Below are positions 33,313-42,075 of a stretch of 64,000 nt of DNA, piece after piece. This DNA comes from Pseudomonas marginalis. GTDB lineage: Bacteria > Pseudomonadota > Gammaproteobacteria > Pseudomonadales > Pseudomonadaceae. Position 1 is the first letter of the stretch. Every line of letters starts with the position of its first letter. Location of the stretch: NCBI RefSeq assembly GCF_008692035.1, contig NZ_VTFG01000002.1, forward strand, positions 682,001 to 746,000, given 5' to 3'. The position numbers and the translations under genes are program-made. Under the pieces are notes generated by a model. The model ran no database searches. It had not been told where the DNA came from and worked only from the letters and a program-made list of their open reading frames with translations.

Positions 33313-33930
33313 CTATTCGAGTACGACCAGGCGATTTGGCAGTTCATTCCGGGCGTGTGTCACCGGTACATGCACCTTCAACAACTCGCCACACGCCTCG
33401 ATACAGGCAATAAACCCAGCCAGCGTCTGCCCCTGTTTCACCTGCTGGGTAAACGCCTTGACGATGGCATCCCAACTGCTGTTATCCAGGCGCTTGGAGA
33501 TACCTTCGTCCACCAGGATTTCCACATAACGCTCCGCTTCGCTGACAAAAATCAGCACCCCGGTGCTGCCCAGGGTGTGGTGCAGGTTCTGCTCCAGGAA
33601 CTGCCGGCGCGCGAGGTTGGAGGCGCGCCAATGGCGTACCGAGCGCGGGATCAGGCGGGTGGTCACCTTGGGCAGGCGAAACAGCAGGCACAACACGATG
33701 AACGTCGCCCACTGCGCCAACAGCAAGGTGTACATGGTCAGGTAGCCCGACAGGTAATGCACCACGCCCGGTACCACCAAGGCGATCAGGCTGGCCCACA
33801 GCAGGGGGATGTAGGCGTAATCGTCGGCGCGGGCCGCCAGCACGGTGACCAGTTCGGCGTCGGTGGTTTTTTCGACCCGGGCAATCGCTTCGGCGACTTG
33901 GCGCTGCTCGTGTTCAGTCAGTAATGCCAT
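33313..33930 (-). CDS. TPM domain membrane protein (YgcG relative)
   Basis: 205 residues. The TPM_phosphatase-like fold is split: AIARVEKTTDAELVTVLAAR at the N-terminus, two membrane helices at about residues 41-85, then ASNLARRQFLEQNLHHTLGS and GVLIFVSEAERYVEILVDEG in the C-terminal half. It follows a secreted YgcG protein by 28 bases and a LemA lipoprotein before that. The three genes co-occur widely as an envelope module of unknown function. A phosphatase role is claimed for a plant TPM protein only. Confidence 0.85.
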   Translation of the reverse strand: MALLTEHEQRQVAEAIARVEKTTDAELVTVLAARADDYAYIPLLWASLIALVVPGVVHYLSGYLTMYTLLLAQWATFIVLCLLFRLPKVTTRLIPRSVRHWRASNLARRQFLEQNLHHTLGSTGVLIFVSEAERYVEILVDEGISKRLDNSSWDAIVKAFTQQVKQGQTLAGFIACIEACGELLKVHVPVTHARNELPNRLVVLE

Positions 33931-33958
33931 GGTTGTAGTTGCTCTCTAGTTATTGTCA

Positions 33959-34687
33959 TTACCAGCCGCCCGACGCGCCGCCGCCGCCGAAGCCACCACC
34001 GCCGCCTCGGAAACCGCCGCCACCTCCCCCGCCACCGCCGCCGCGTCCACTGCTGCCGAGGATCGCCAAAAAGATCGCGCCCACCGGCAGGCCCATGCGA
34101 TTGCACAGCCACAACACGCCGATCAGCAGGATGAACAGGCCGATGGAAAAGCCGGGATTATCCTTGGCAAAGTTGGCATCCGCCACATGCGCCGGCACCG
34201 CCAGCGGTTCGCCGCCGACCACCTGCACCATCGCCGCCACGCCGTCGCTGATGCCCTGGCTGAAATTGCCGGCCTTGAACTTGGGCGCAATCACCTGGTT
34301 GATGATCACCCAGGCCTGCGCATCGGTGAGCACGCCTTCAAGGCCATAGCCAACTTCGATCCGCAACGTGCGCTCGTCACGGGCGACAATCAGCAACGCG
34401 CCGTTGTCCTTGCCCTTCTGGCCGATGCCCCACTGGCGACCCAACTGGTAACCGTAGTCCTCGATGGGCACGCCCTGCAGGTCGGGCACCGTGACCACCA
34501 CGATCTGGTCGCCACGGGTCTGCTCCAGCGCCTGCAACTGCTGGGTGATGTGCTCGCGCGTGGCCGGGTCGATCATCTGGGCGGTGTCCACCACCCGCCC
34601 GCTCAACGCCGGGAACGTCAGCGCCGCCTGGGCCACCCCCACGCAGGCCAGCATCCATAGCGCCAGGCCTATCCGTAATAAACGCAT
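33959..34687 (-). CDS. YgcG-type TPM domain protein
   Basis: 242 residues from ATG at 34687 (GAGGTG 7 bases upstream). A signal peptide (about residues 1-21) leads into a TPM domain (FPALSGRVVDTAQMIDPATR, then DQIVVVTVPDLQGVPIEDYG), a membrane helix near residues 185-210 and a long glycine-rich tail of repeated G with R/F residues and SGGW at the end, the standard YgcG layout. The protein is likely anchored with its TPM domain in the periplasm. Middle gene of the LemA operon, 18 bases after lemA. Confidence 0.9.
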   Translation of the reverse strand: MRLLRIGLALWMLACVGVAQAALTFPALSGRVVDTAQMIDPATREHITQQLQALEQTRGDQIVVVTVPDLQGVPIEDYGYQLGRQWGIGQKGKDNGALLIVARDERTLRIEVGYGLEGVLTDAQAWVIINQVIAPKFKAGNFSQGISDGVAAMVQVVGGEPLAVPAHVADANFAKDNPGFSIGLFILLIGVLWLCNRMGLPVGAIFLAILGSSGRGGGGGGGGGGFRGGGGGFGGGGASGGW

Positions 34688-34705
34688 CGACACCTCAGTG
34701 CAGCC

Positions 34706-35317
34706 TTATTTGAACTTCACTTGCGGCGCTTTATCGGCATCGGCACTGGTGGCTTCAAAGGTGGCGCGGATCGGCAGGTCGCTGTACATCACGCTGTGCC
34801 ACAGGCGGCCAGGGAAGGTGCGGATCTCGGTGTTGTACGCCTGCACGGCCTGGATGAAATCGCGACGGGCCACGGCGATGCGGTTTTCGGTGCCCTCGAG
34901 CTGGGATTGCAGGGCCAGGAAGTTCTGGTTGGCCTTCAGGTCCGGGTAGCGCTCGGAGACCACCATCAAGCGGCTGAGGGCACCGCTCAAACCGTCCTGG
35001 GCCTGTTGGAACTGCTTGAGTTTTTCCGGGTTGTCCAGGGTGCTGGCATCCACCTGGATCGAGGTGGCCTTGGCCCGCGCCTCGATCACGGCGGTCAGGG
35101 TGTCCTGTTCATGGGCGGCGTAACCCTTGACCACTTCCACCAGGTTGGGGATCAGGTCGGCGCGGCGCTGGTACTGGTTCTGCACCTGGCCCCAGGCCGC
35201 CTTGGCCTGTTCGTCCAGGGTCGGGATGTTATTGATGCCGCAGCCGCTCAATACTGTGCTGATCAATAGCAAAGCCGCGGCCTTGAGGCCCCAGCGGGAA
35301 TGTTGTGCTGCTTGCAT
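34706..35317 (-). CDS. lemA: LemA family lipoprotein
   Basis: 203 residues from ATG at 35317 with GGAG upstream; an earlier in-frame start would place the signal peptide too deep. The lipobox is STVLSGC with cysteine near residue 26. The helical LemA domain carries EQAKAAWGQVQNQYQRRADL, the conserved LIPNLVEVVKGYAAHE and a later RDFIQAVQAYNTEIRTFPG segment. LemA proteins co-occur with YgcG/TPM genes; a role in envelope stress has been suggested. First gene of the three-gene operon. Confidence 0.92.
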   Translation of the reverse strand: MQAAQHSRWGLKAAALLLISTVLSGCGINNIPTLDEQAKAAWGQVQNQYQRRADLIPNLVEVVKGYAAHEQDTLTAVIEARAKATSIQVDASTLDNPEKLKQFQQAQDGLSGALSRLMVVSERYPDLKANQNFLALQSQLEGTENRIAVARRDFIQAVQAYNTEIRTFPGRLWHSVMYSDLPIRATFEATSADADKAPQVKFK

Positions 35318-35555
35318 GGTGTTTCTCCTGCCCAAACTGGATGGAATATGACGACTAACCCTAAAAACCACACGCTTGGGGCATAATCCGCCACCACTGG
35401 AATGCATCGAGCCAATCAGCTACAAAGATGCCCAGCGCGATAAAGAGTTCAGAGTGTGCTGCATTTATCTGAACAACACCCGAACAACAATAGACGCTCC
35501 CCACATTTTGGCCGATCAGCCCAAGCGCTGTGCAGTGAGCCGAAAAAGGATATTC

Positions 35556-37847
35556 ATGAAGAAGCTGTGTTTGCTCGGCCTTGTTGCCACGCTGGCCACC
35601 CACCCCGTCTGGGCAGAAACAAAGCCTGCTGCGCTTAAGGACAAGGACGCTTTCGTCAGCGACCTGCTCAAGCAGATGACGCTGGATGAAAAGATCGGCC
35701 AATTGCGCCTGATCAGCATCGGCCCAGAAATGCCCCGCGAGCTGATCCGCAAGGAAATCGCCGCCGGCCGCATCGGTGGCACGTTCAACTCCATCACCCG
35801 CCCGGAAAACCGTCCGATGCAGGACGCGGCCATGCGCAGCCGCTTGAAGATCCCGATGTTCTTCGCCTATGACGTGATCCACGGCCACCGCACGATCTTC
35901 CCGATCAGCCTGGCCCTGGCCTCCAGCTGGGACATGGACGCCATCGGCCGCTCCGGGCGTATCGCCGCCCAGGAAGCCGCCGCCGACAGCCTCGACATCA
36001 CCTTTGCACCGATGGTCGATATCTCCCGCGACCCGCGCTGGGGTCGCACGTCCGAAGGCTTCGGTGAAGACACCTATCTGGTCTCGCGCATTGCCGAGGT
36101 GATGGTCAAGGCCTTCCAGGGCGCCAGCCCCGCGAATGCCGACAGCATCATGGCCAGCGTCAAGCACTTCGCCCTCTACGGCGCAGTGGAAGGCGGGCGT
36201 GACTACAACGTGGTCGACATGAGCCCGGTCAAGATGTACCAGGACTACCTGCCGCCGTACCACGCGGCGATCAAGGCCGGCTCCGGCGGCGTGATGGTGG
36301 CGCTGAACTCGATCAATGGCGTGCCCGCCACCGCCAACACCTGGCTGATGAACGACCTGCTGCGCAAGGACTGGGGCTTCAAGGGCCTGGCCGTCAGCGA
36401 CCACGGCGCGATCTTCGAGCTGATCAAGCACGGCGTGGCCAAGGACGGGCGCGAAGCCGCCAAGCTGGCGATCAAGGCCGGCATCGACATGAGCATGAAC
36501 GACTCGTTGTACGGCAAGGAATTGCCGGGGCTGCTCAAGTCCGGCGAGATCGAACAGAGCGACATCGACAACGCCGTGCGTGAAGTGCTCGCTGCCAAGT
36601 ACGACATGGGCCTGTTCAAAGACCCGTACCTGCGCATCGGCAAGGCCGAGGATGACCCGGCCGACACCTACGCCGACAGCCGCCTGCACCGTGCCGAGGC
36701 CCGTGATGTGGCGCGCCGCAGCCTGGTGCTGCTGAAGAACCAGAACGACGCCCTGCCGCTGAAAAAGTCCGCGACCATCGCGCTCGTGGGCCCACTGGCC
36801 AAGGCGCCGATCGACATGATGGGCAGTTGGGCGGCGGCCGGCAAGCCGGAGCAATCGGTCACGCTGCTTGACGGCATGAACGCGGTCATCGGCGAAAAAG
36901 GCAAGATCATCTACGCCCGTGGCGCCAACATCACCAACGACAAGGCGGTGGTCGACTACCTCAACTTCCTCAACTTCGATGCACCGGAAGTGGTGGATGA
37001 CACCCGCCCGGCCCAGGTGATGATCGATGAAGCGGTCAAGGCCGCCAAGGATGCCGACGTGGTGGTCGCCGCCGTGGGTGAATCCCGTGGCATGTCCCAC
37101 GAATCGTCGAGCCGCACCGACCTGAATATCCCGCAAAGCCAGCGCGACCTGATCAAGGCCCTGAAAGCCACCGGCAAACCGCTGGTGCTGGTACTGATGA
37201 ACGGCCGCCCGCTGTCGATCCTGGAAGAGAAACAACAAGCCGACGCGATCCTGGAAACCTGGTTCGCCGGTACCGAAGGCGGCAACGCCATCGCCGACGT
37301 GCTGTTCGGTGACTACAACCCATCTGGCAAGCTGCCGATCACCTTCCCACGCTCCGTGGGGCAGATTCCGACCTACTACAACCACCTGACCATTGGCCGG
37401 CCATTCACCCCGGGCAAGCCGGGCAACTACACCTCACAGTACTTCGATGACACCACCGGGCCGCTGTTCCCGTTTGGCTATGGCCTGAGCTACACCACGT
37501 TCAGCCTGTCGGACATGGCGCTGTCGTCCACCACCCTGAACAAGACCGGCAAGCTCGACGCCAGCGTCACGGTGCAGAACACCGGCAAGGTCGATGGCGA
37601 AACCGTGGTGCAGTTGTATATCCAGGACGTGGCGGGTTCGATGATCCGTCCGATCAAGGAGCTGAAGAACTTCCAGAAGGTCATGCTCAAGGCTGGCGAA
37701 GAACGCACGCTGCACTTCACCATCACCGAGGACGACTTGAAGTTCTACAACACCCAGCTCAAGTTCGCCGCCGAACCGGGTGAGTTCAATGTGCAGATCG
37801 GGCTGGACTCCCAGGACGTACAGCAGCAGACCTTCGAACTGCTCTAA
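35556..37847 (+). CDS. bglX: Periplasmic beta-glucosidase, GH3
   Basis: 763 residues, near E. coli BglX (765). The start at 35556 has AAAAAGGA upstream and gives the signal peptide MKKLCLLGLVATLATHPVWA. The GH3 barrel contains KHFALYGAVEGGRDYN and the nucleophile Asp282 in LAVSDHGAIFEL; the C-terminal alpha/beta sandwich (NGRPLSILEEKQQADAILE) and a fibronectin III-like domain (TVQNTGKVDGETVVQLYIQD) follow. It hydrolyses beta-glucosides or oligosaccharides in the periplasm. It stands alone; a hairpin repeat separates it from converging clsB. Confidence 0.95.
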   Translation: MKKLCLLGLVATLATHPVWAETKPAALKDKDAFVSDLLKQMTLDEKIGQLRLISIGPEMPRELIRKEIAAGRIGGTFNSITRPENRPMQDAAMRSRLKIPMFFAYDVIHGHRTIFPISLALASSWDMDAIGRSGRIAAQEAAADSLDITFAPMVDISRDPRWGRTSEGFGEDTYLVSRIAEVMVKAFQGASPANADSIMASVKHFALYGAVEGGRDYNVVDMSPVKMYQDYLPPYHAAIKAGSGGVMVALNSINGVPATANTWLMNDLLRKDWGFKGLAVSDHGAIFELIKHGVAKDGREAAKLAIKAGIDMSMNDSLYGKELPGLLKSGEIEQSDIDNAVREVLAAKYDMGLFKDPYLRIGKAEDDPADTYADSRLHRAEARDVARRSLVLLKNQNDALPLKKSATIALVGPLAKAPIDMMGSWAAAGKPEQSVTLLDGMNAVIGEKGKIIYARGANITNDKAVVDYLNFLNFDAPEVVDDTRPAQVMIDEAVKAAKDADVVVAAVGESRGMSHESSSRTDLNIPQSQRDLIKALKATGKPLVLVLMNGRPLSILEEKQQADAILETWFAGTEGGNAIADVLFGDYNPSGKLPITFPRSVGQIPTYYNHLTIGRPFTPGKPGNYTSQYFDDTTGPLFPFGYGLSYTTFSLSDMALSSTTLNKTGKLDASVTVQNTGKVDGETVVQLYIQDVAGSMIRPIKELKNFQKVMLKAGEERTLHFTITEDDLKFYNTQLKFAAEPGEFNVQIGLDSQDVQQQTFELL

Positions 37848-37863
37848 CACCTGACACGGTCAA

Positions 37864-37896
37864 AAAATGTGGGAGCAAGCCCCCTCCCACATTTGA
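37864..37896. repeat. TGTGGGAGCAAGCCCCCTCCCACA repeat
   Basis: AAATGTGGGAG (37864-) and CTCCCACATTT (-37894) pair around a short loop. It lies between the stops of bglX and clsB and probably terminates both. Member of the repeat family listed at 42887. Confidence 0.8.
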
Positions 37897-37910
37897 CCTC
37901 AGTGTTCTTG

Positions 37911-39068
37911 CTAGCCACGTCGATCCAGCAGGTTCACCACCAACCGATCAATCCACCCCCACACCCGCTGCTTCACCCGCCGCCACAACGGCCGCGCCTT
38001 CCACGCTTCCAGGCTGACCACCAGGCTCTGGGCAAAATCCGCGGTAAAGCTCGCCGCCACCGCCTGCGTCAGCCCGGGGTCCAACGCTTCCAGGTTGGCT
38101 TCCAGGTTGAAGCGCAGATTCCAGTGATCGAAGTTGCACGAGCCGATACTCACCCAATCGTCCACCAGCGCCATCTTCAGGTGCAAAAAGCACGGCTGGT
38201 ATTCAAAGATCTGCACGCCTGCACGCAGCAAGCGCGGGTAATAACGGTGCCCGGCGTAGCGCACGGAGGGGTGGTCGGTGCGCGGGCCGGTGAGCAGCAA
38301 ACGCACATCCACCCCACGCCCTGCGGCCCGACGCAATGCGCGGCGCACGCCCCAGGTGGGCAGGAAATACGGCGTGGCGAACCAGATACGTTGCTGGCTG
38401 CTGTTCAGCGCGCGGATCAGCGATTGCAGGATATCGCGGTGCTGTCGGGCGTCTGCATAGGCCACTCGGCCCAGGCCTGGCCCCGTCGCCGGCACCTTGG
38501 GCAAACGCGGCAAACCGAAATGGGTGGCGGGCTTCCACGCACGGCGCGCGACATTGGCGTGCCATTGCCGTTCGAACAGCGCTTGCCAGTCCAGCACCAG
38601 CGGGCCGTGGACCTGCACCATCACCTCATGCCACTCGGCGGTGTCTTGCCCCGGCGTCCAGAACTCATCGGTGACGCCCGTGCCACCGACCACGGCAGTT
38701 TCCTGGTCGATCAGCAACAGCTTGCGGTGGTCGCGATACAGGTTGCGCATCCAGCGGCGCCAGCTCAGGCGATTGTAGAAACGCAGCTCCACACCGGCGT
38801 CGGTCAGGCGCTTACGCAGCCCCAGGGTAAACGCCAGGCTGCCGTAGTCATCAAACAGGCAGCGCACCCGCACGCCGCGCTCGGCGGCCAGCACCAGCGC
38901 CTGCACCATCGCTTCGGCGCAGGCGCCAGCCTCCACCAGATACAATTCCAACTCCACTTGCCGCTCGGCCCGGGCAATGCCCACCAGCATCTGCGGAAAA
39001 AATTGCGGGCCGTCGATCAACAACTCGAAACGGTTGGCGCTGCGCCACGGGAACACTGCGCCGCTCAT
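37911..39068 (-). CDS. clsB: Cardiolipin synthase B (phospholipase D family)
   Basis: 385 residues. Two phospholipase D motifs are seen: HRKLLLIDQETAVVGGTGV (about residues 114-132) and HLKMALVDDWVSIGSCNFD (about 296-314). There is no N-terminal membrane pair, which marks the ClsB form rather than ClsA. It condenses phosphatidylglycerol with another phospholipid to make cardiolipin at the inner membrane. The yceI gene ends 1 base before its start on the same strand, so they are probably co-transcribed. No strong ribosome site is seen, in keeping with coupling. Confidence 0.92.
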   Translation of the reverse strand: MSGAVFPWRSANRFELLIDGPQFFPQMLVGIARAERQVELELYLVEAGACAEAMVQALVLAAERGVRVRCLFDDYGSLAFTLGLRKRLTDAGVELRFYNRLSWRRWMRNLYRDHRKLLLIDQETAVVGGTGVTDEFWTPGQDTAEWHEVMVQVHGPLVLDWQALFERQWHANVARRAWKPATHFGLPRLPKVPATGPGLGRVAYADARQHRDILQSLIRALNSSQQRIWFATPYFLPTWGVRRALRRAAGRGVDVRLLLTGPRTDHPSVRYAGHRYYPRLLRAGVQIFEYQPCFLHLKMALVDDWVSIGSCNFDHWNLRFNLEANLEALDPGLTQAVAASFTADFAQSLVVSLEAWKARPLWRRVKQRVWGWIDRLVVNLLDRRG

Positions 39069-39069
39069 G

Positions 39070-39660
39070 TCAGCGCGCCGTAAAGATCAGCACCGCACCC
39101 ACCGGCACCGACAAACTGATCGACTTAAGCCCTGCCGCCTTGCGCAACGCTGCCACCCCCGGCGCCAGGTCGAAATCCTCCGCACGCAACACCACCGGTT
39201 CCAGGGTCACCACCTGGAAGCGTCGGTCATCCAGGCGCGTGGCCAACAACTCGGCGCTGTAGGTCTGGGTCTTGCCATGCAGGGTGACGCTCAAGGGCAA
39301 GCGCAGTTCCAGTTGCGCGCCAGGCGCCAGGTCATTGATGGGTTGCAGATTGATCTGTGCGCTGATCAGCGCCTCGGGGAAAGTCTTGATCTCGAACAGC
39401 TGGTTGCGCATGCGCTCGTCGCGCAGCGGGATGCCGCTGTTGACCGACTCCAGCTCTACTTCCAATTGCGCCGCGCCCTTGCCGTCGACCTTGCCGTGCA
39501 GCACCAGGAAGCGATGGACTTCAGCAATCTCGGTGTTTTTGGTGGTGACGAACGACAGGCGCGAGGACTCGTTGTCCAGGTACCAGTCGGCATGGGCGGG
39601 CACCGCGGCAGCGGCCAGCAGGGCGAAGGCCAGGGGTTTGATAACAGACGCGTTGAACAT
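39070..39660 (-). CDS. YceI family periplasmic protein
   Basis: 196 residues with signal peptide ending AAAAVPAHA near residue 24. The lipocalin-like YceI barrel follows: DWYLDNESSRLSFVTTKNTE, later LNALDSV-like repeats are absent, but KIDGKGAAQLEVELESVNSG and LLATRLDDRRFQVV are visible. YceI proteins bind isoprenoid-type lipids and are secreted. It stands immediately before clsB, which suggests an envelope lipid role. The start at 39660 has a weak ACGAGTG ribosome site. Confidence 0.82.
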   Translation of the reverse strand: MFNASVIKPLAFALLAAAAVPAHADWYLDNESSRLSFVTTKNTEIAEVHRFLVLHGKVDGKGAAQLEVELESVNSGIPLRDERMRNQLFEIKTFPEALISAQINLQPINDLAPGAQLELRLPLSVTLHGKTQTYSAELLATRLDDRRFQVVTLEPVVLRAEDFDLAPGVAALRKAAGLKSISLSVPVGAVLIFTAR

Positions 39661-39750
39661 TAAGCACTCGTGGGGCGAAAAACCTGCACGAACCTTAAGC
39701 GCAATGTCACGAACGGCGCAAATCCAATGTGGGGGGTGACTTGCGCTGTG

Positions 39751-40065
39751 TCAGGGATTCAGACGACAGCCCTGTCGATCCCCCAACCACCGCGCGCTGT
39801 GCGTACGCCCCAAGCCACTCGCCGTCACTTCACTGCGTTCCGGGTTATCGCTGAACCCACTGGTGGGCACGTACTGCTTCACATAACCCCGGCAATAGTC
39901 GGCTGGATTGTTCGCCACATAGCGGCACGAGCAGTACTCCTTGGCGGTATACGCCGCGATGATATCGGGGAAGGCTTGCAGGTTGACGCGCTCGTGCCAA
40001 ACCCAGCCTGACAGGGCGAGCAACAGCACCAGAAAAAGGCTGGTAAACGGCCGACGACGCATCAT
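39751..40065 (-). CDS. Small membrane-anchored cysteine-containing protein
   Basis: 104 residues. One N-terminal hydrophobic anchor (about residues 8-24) is followed by a periplasmic part with four cysteines: EYCSCRYV, DYCRGYV and RQGCRLNP. The block GFSDNPERSEVTASGLGRTH then SARWLGDRQGC looks strongly conserved. Two disulfides or a metal site are possible. Its ATG overlaps the stop of the upstream serine hydrolase by 4 bases, so they are coupled and probably work together. No family name is known to me. Confidence 0.65.
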   Translation of the reverse strand: MMRRRPFTSLFLVLLLALSGWVWHERVNLQAFPDIIAAYTAKEYCSCRYVANNPADYCRGYVKQYVPTSGFSDNPERSEVTASGLGRTHSARWLGDRQGCRLNP

Positions 40066-41135
40066 GGTTGCACCGCCGCAAGCACGCGCTTGAGCAGTTC
40101 GTTGTGGCGGTAGCTGCCGTCGCGATCATCGCCATAGCGCACGATCACCAGGTGTTCGTCGGGCATCACGTACAGCGCCTGGCCCCAATGACCGAGGGCG
40201 GCGAAGGTGTCGGCGGGGGCGTCGGGCCAGGGCCTCGGGGCGCCTTGGTTGAGCCACCATTGGCCACCGGGGACGGCTTCGTCCTGGCCGGCGGTGTATT
40301 TGTCGAAGGGTTGGCGGTTGAACGCCACCCAGTCCCTGGGCAGCAATTGTTGATCCCCCCAGCGCCCGTCGCGGGCCATCAGCAGGCCGACACGCGCCAG
40401 GTCACGCGCGGTGAGGAACGCATAGGACGAGGCGACAAAGGTTTCGTCGGCATCGGTTTCCCAGGTGGCGTTATGAATGCCCAGCGGCTTGAACAGCGCG
40501 TCCCAGGGGTAACTCATGTACGCCTTGTGGCCGAGCATGCCCTTGAGCGCGGCGGACAGGATATTGCTGTCGCCGCTGGAATAACGAAAGGCCTGGCCCG
40601 GTGCGCTGAAGGACTCAGTGCTGGCGGCGAACTCGGCCATATCGGCGCGACCACGGGTGTAAAGCATCGCCACCACCGAGGACTTCAGCGGCGCGTATTC
40701 ATACTCTTCCTGCCAGTCCAGGCCCGAGGCCCAGTGCAGCAGGTCGGCCATGGTCACCTTGGGGTGTTGTTTCATCGGCGGGTAAAAGCGTGCCGCAGGG
40801 TCGGTCAGTTTGAAACGGTTTTCGCCGTAGGCCACGCCGAGCACCGTGGCCATCAGGCTTTTGCTGATGGACCAGGTCAAGTGTGGCGTGCTGGCCGTGG
40901 TCGGTGCGGCGTAGCGTTCATAGATGACCACACCGTCGCGGATCACCAGCAGCGCGTCGGTGCGAATGCCTTGGCGGGCAGTGTCGTCACGGGGCGGGAA
41001 TGCATAGGCGTCAAGGGCTTCGACGGCGGGTCCTGCGAGTAGCGTGCCCTTGGCCCACTCCTTGTCGGGCCAGGTTTCAGCGCAGGCGGTAACGGTGACG
41101 AACAGCAGGGAAACGCACAGCAGGCCTCTGACCAT
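40062..41135 (-). CDS. Serine hydrolase, beta-lactamase (class C/EstB) family
   Basis: 357 residues from ATG at 41135 with signal peptide MVRGLLCVSLLFVTVTACAE, which may be a lipobox-like TAC. The serine-lysine pair is in HLTWSISKSLMATVLG (S-x-x-K). The tyrosine motif is in YSSGDSNILSAAL and the C-terminal ALGHWGQALYVMP strand stands for the third motif (HxG). Family members are esterases, peptidases and 6-aminohexanoate-dimer hydrolases more often than true beta-lactamases. It is followed by a coupled small cysteine protein. Substrate unknown. Confidence 0.85.
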   Translation of the reverse strand: MVRGLLCVSLLFVTVTACAETWPDKEWAKGTLLAGPAVEALDAYAFPPRDDTARQGIRTDALLVIRDGVVIYERYAAPTTASTPHLTWSISKSLMATVLGVAYGENRFKLTDPAARFYPPMKQHPKVTMADLLHWASGLDWQEEYEYAPLKSSVVAMLYTRGRADMAEFAASTESFSAPGQAFRYSSGDSNILSAALKGMLGHKAYMSYPWDALFKPLGIHNATWETDADETFVASSYAFLTARDLARVGLLMARDGRWGDQQLLPRDWVAFNRQPFDKYTAGQDEAVPGGQWWLNQGAPRPWPDAPADTFAALGHWGQALYVMPDEHLVIVRYGDDRDGSYRHNELLKRVLAAVQP

Positions 41136-41207
41136 GGACACACACTCAAGGGAGCATTCAAGCCCGCGAGCCTAGCCGAGGGCAATGACAGATTTGCTAC
41201 AGAGGCC

Positions 41208-41225
41208 CTGTCATCCAAGCGTCAC
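41208..41225 (+). promoter_or_regulatory. Candidate Pho box upstream of olsBA
   Basis: CTGTCAT-CCAA-GCGTCAC fits the 7-4-7 layout of PhoB sites (consensus half CTGTCAT; the second half matches at 4 of 7). It lies 94 bases before olsB. Ornithine lipids replace phospholipids in phosphate-starved Pseudomonas, which makes PhoB control sensible. Not verified. Confidence 0.45.
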
Positions 41226-41319
41226 CATAACTTCATGGAGATGACACCGGGGCTACATAGCCTGACTTTGGACAACAAAGTCGACCGGCCGAAACGTGGC
41301 TGGCACTCGGAGATTCGCC

Positions 41320-42075
41320 ATGACTCAGATCGCCCGCATCAGCGACACCGGCAATGAACGCCGTCTGCAAGCCGAACGCCTGGTTGGCGCCAAGGCTTTG
41401 CAGGAAGCCCAGGCCCTGCGTTTCAACGTCTTCAGCGGCGAGTTCAACGCCAAGCTCAAAGGCGCGGAACACGGCCTGGACATGGATGACTATGATGTTC
41501 ACTGCAGCCACATCGGCGTGCGGGACTTGAACAGCGGTCGACTCGTCGCCACCACCCGTTTGCTCGACCACCAGGCCGCCAGCACCCTGGGCCGGTTCTA
41601 CAGCGAAGAAGAATTCAGCCTGCATGGCCTGCTGCATCTGCAGGGCCCGATCCTGGAAATCGGCCGCACCTGCGTCGACCCGGCCTACCGCAACGGCGGC
41701 ACCATCGCCGTGTTGTGGGGCGAGTTGGCCGAAGTGCTCAACCAGGGCGGCTACAGCTACCTGATGGGCTGCGCGAGCATCCCGATGCACGACGGTGGCA
41801 TCCAGGCCCACGCGATCATGCAGCGCCTGCGCGAACGTTACCTGTGCAACGAACACCTGCGCGCCGAACCGAAAAAACCGCTGCCGGCGCTGGACCTGCC
41901 GACCAACGTGATCGCCGAGATGCCGCCGCTGCTCAAGGCCTACATGCGCCTGGGTGCGAAGATCTGCGGCGAGCCGTGCTGGGATGAAGATTTCCAGGTC
42001 GCCGACGTGTTCATCCTGCTTAAGCGCGATGAGCTATGCCCGCGCTATGCGCGCCACTTCAAGGCGGCCATGTGA
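41320..42075 (+). CDS. olsB: Ornithine lipid synthesis N-acyltransferase
   Basis: 251 residues from ATG at 41320 (CGGAG upstream). It transfers a 3-hydroxyacyl chain from ACP to the alpha-amino group of ornithine, making lyso-ornithine lipid. The GNAT-like fold (PF13444 hemolysin-type acyltransferase) is recognised by EAQALRFNVFSGEFNAKLKG, the LEIGRTCVDPAYRNGGTIAV strand and LMGCASIPMHDGG. The stop overlaps the olsA start by one base (TGATG). Together the genes make the full olsBA pair. Confidence 0.92.
   Translation: MTQIARISDTGNERRLQAERLVGAKALQEAQALRFNVFSGEFNAKLKGAEHGLDMDDYDVHCSHIGVRDLNSGRLVATTRLLDHQAASTLGRFYSEEEFSLHGLLHLQGPILEIGRTCVDPAYRNGGTIAVLWGELAEVLNQGGYSYLMGCASIPMHDGGIQAHAIMQRLRERYLCNEHLRAEPKKPLPALDLPTNVIAEMPPLLKAYMRLGAKICGEPCWDEDFQVADVFILLKRDELCPRYARHFKAAM

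Noticed and set aside
35361..37385. Long minus-strand frame opposite bglX
   Set aside because: It lies wholly within the bglX region and has an artefactual His/Val/Gly-rich composition, while bglX has complete GH3 motifs.
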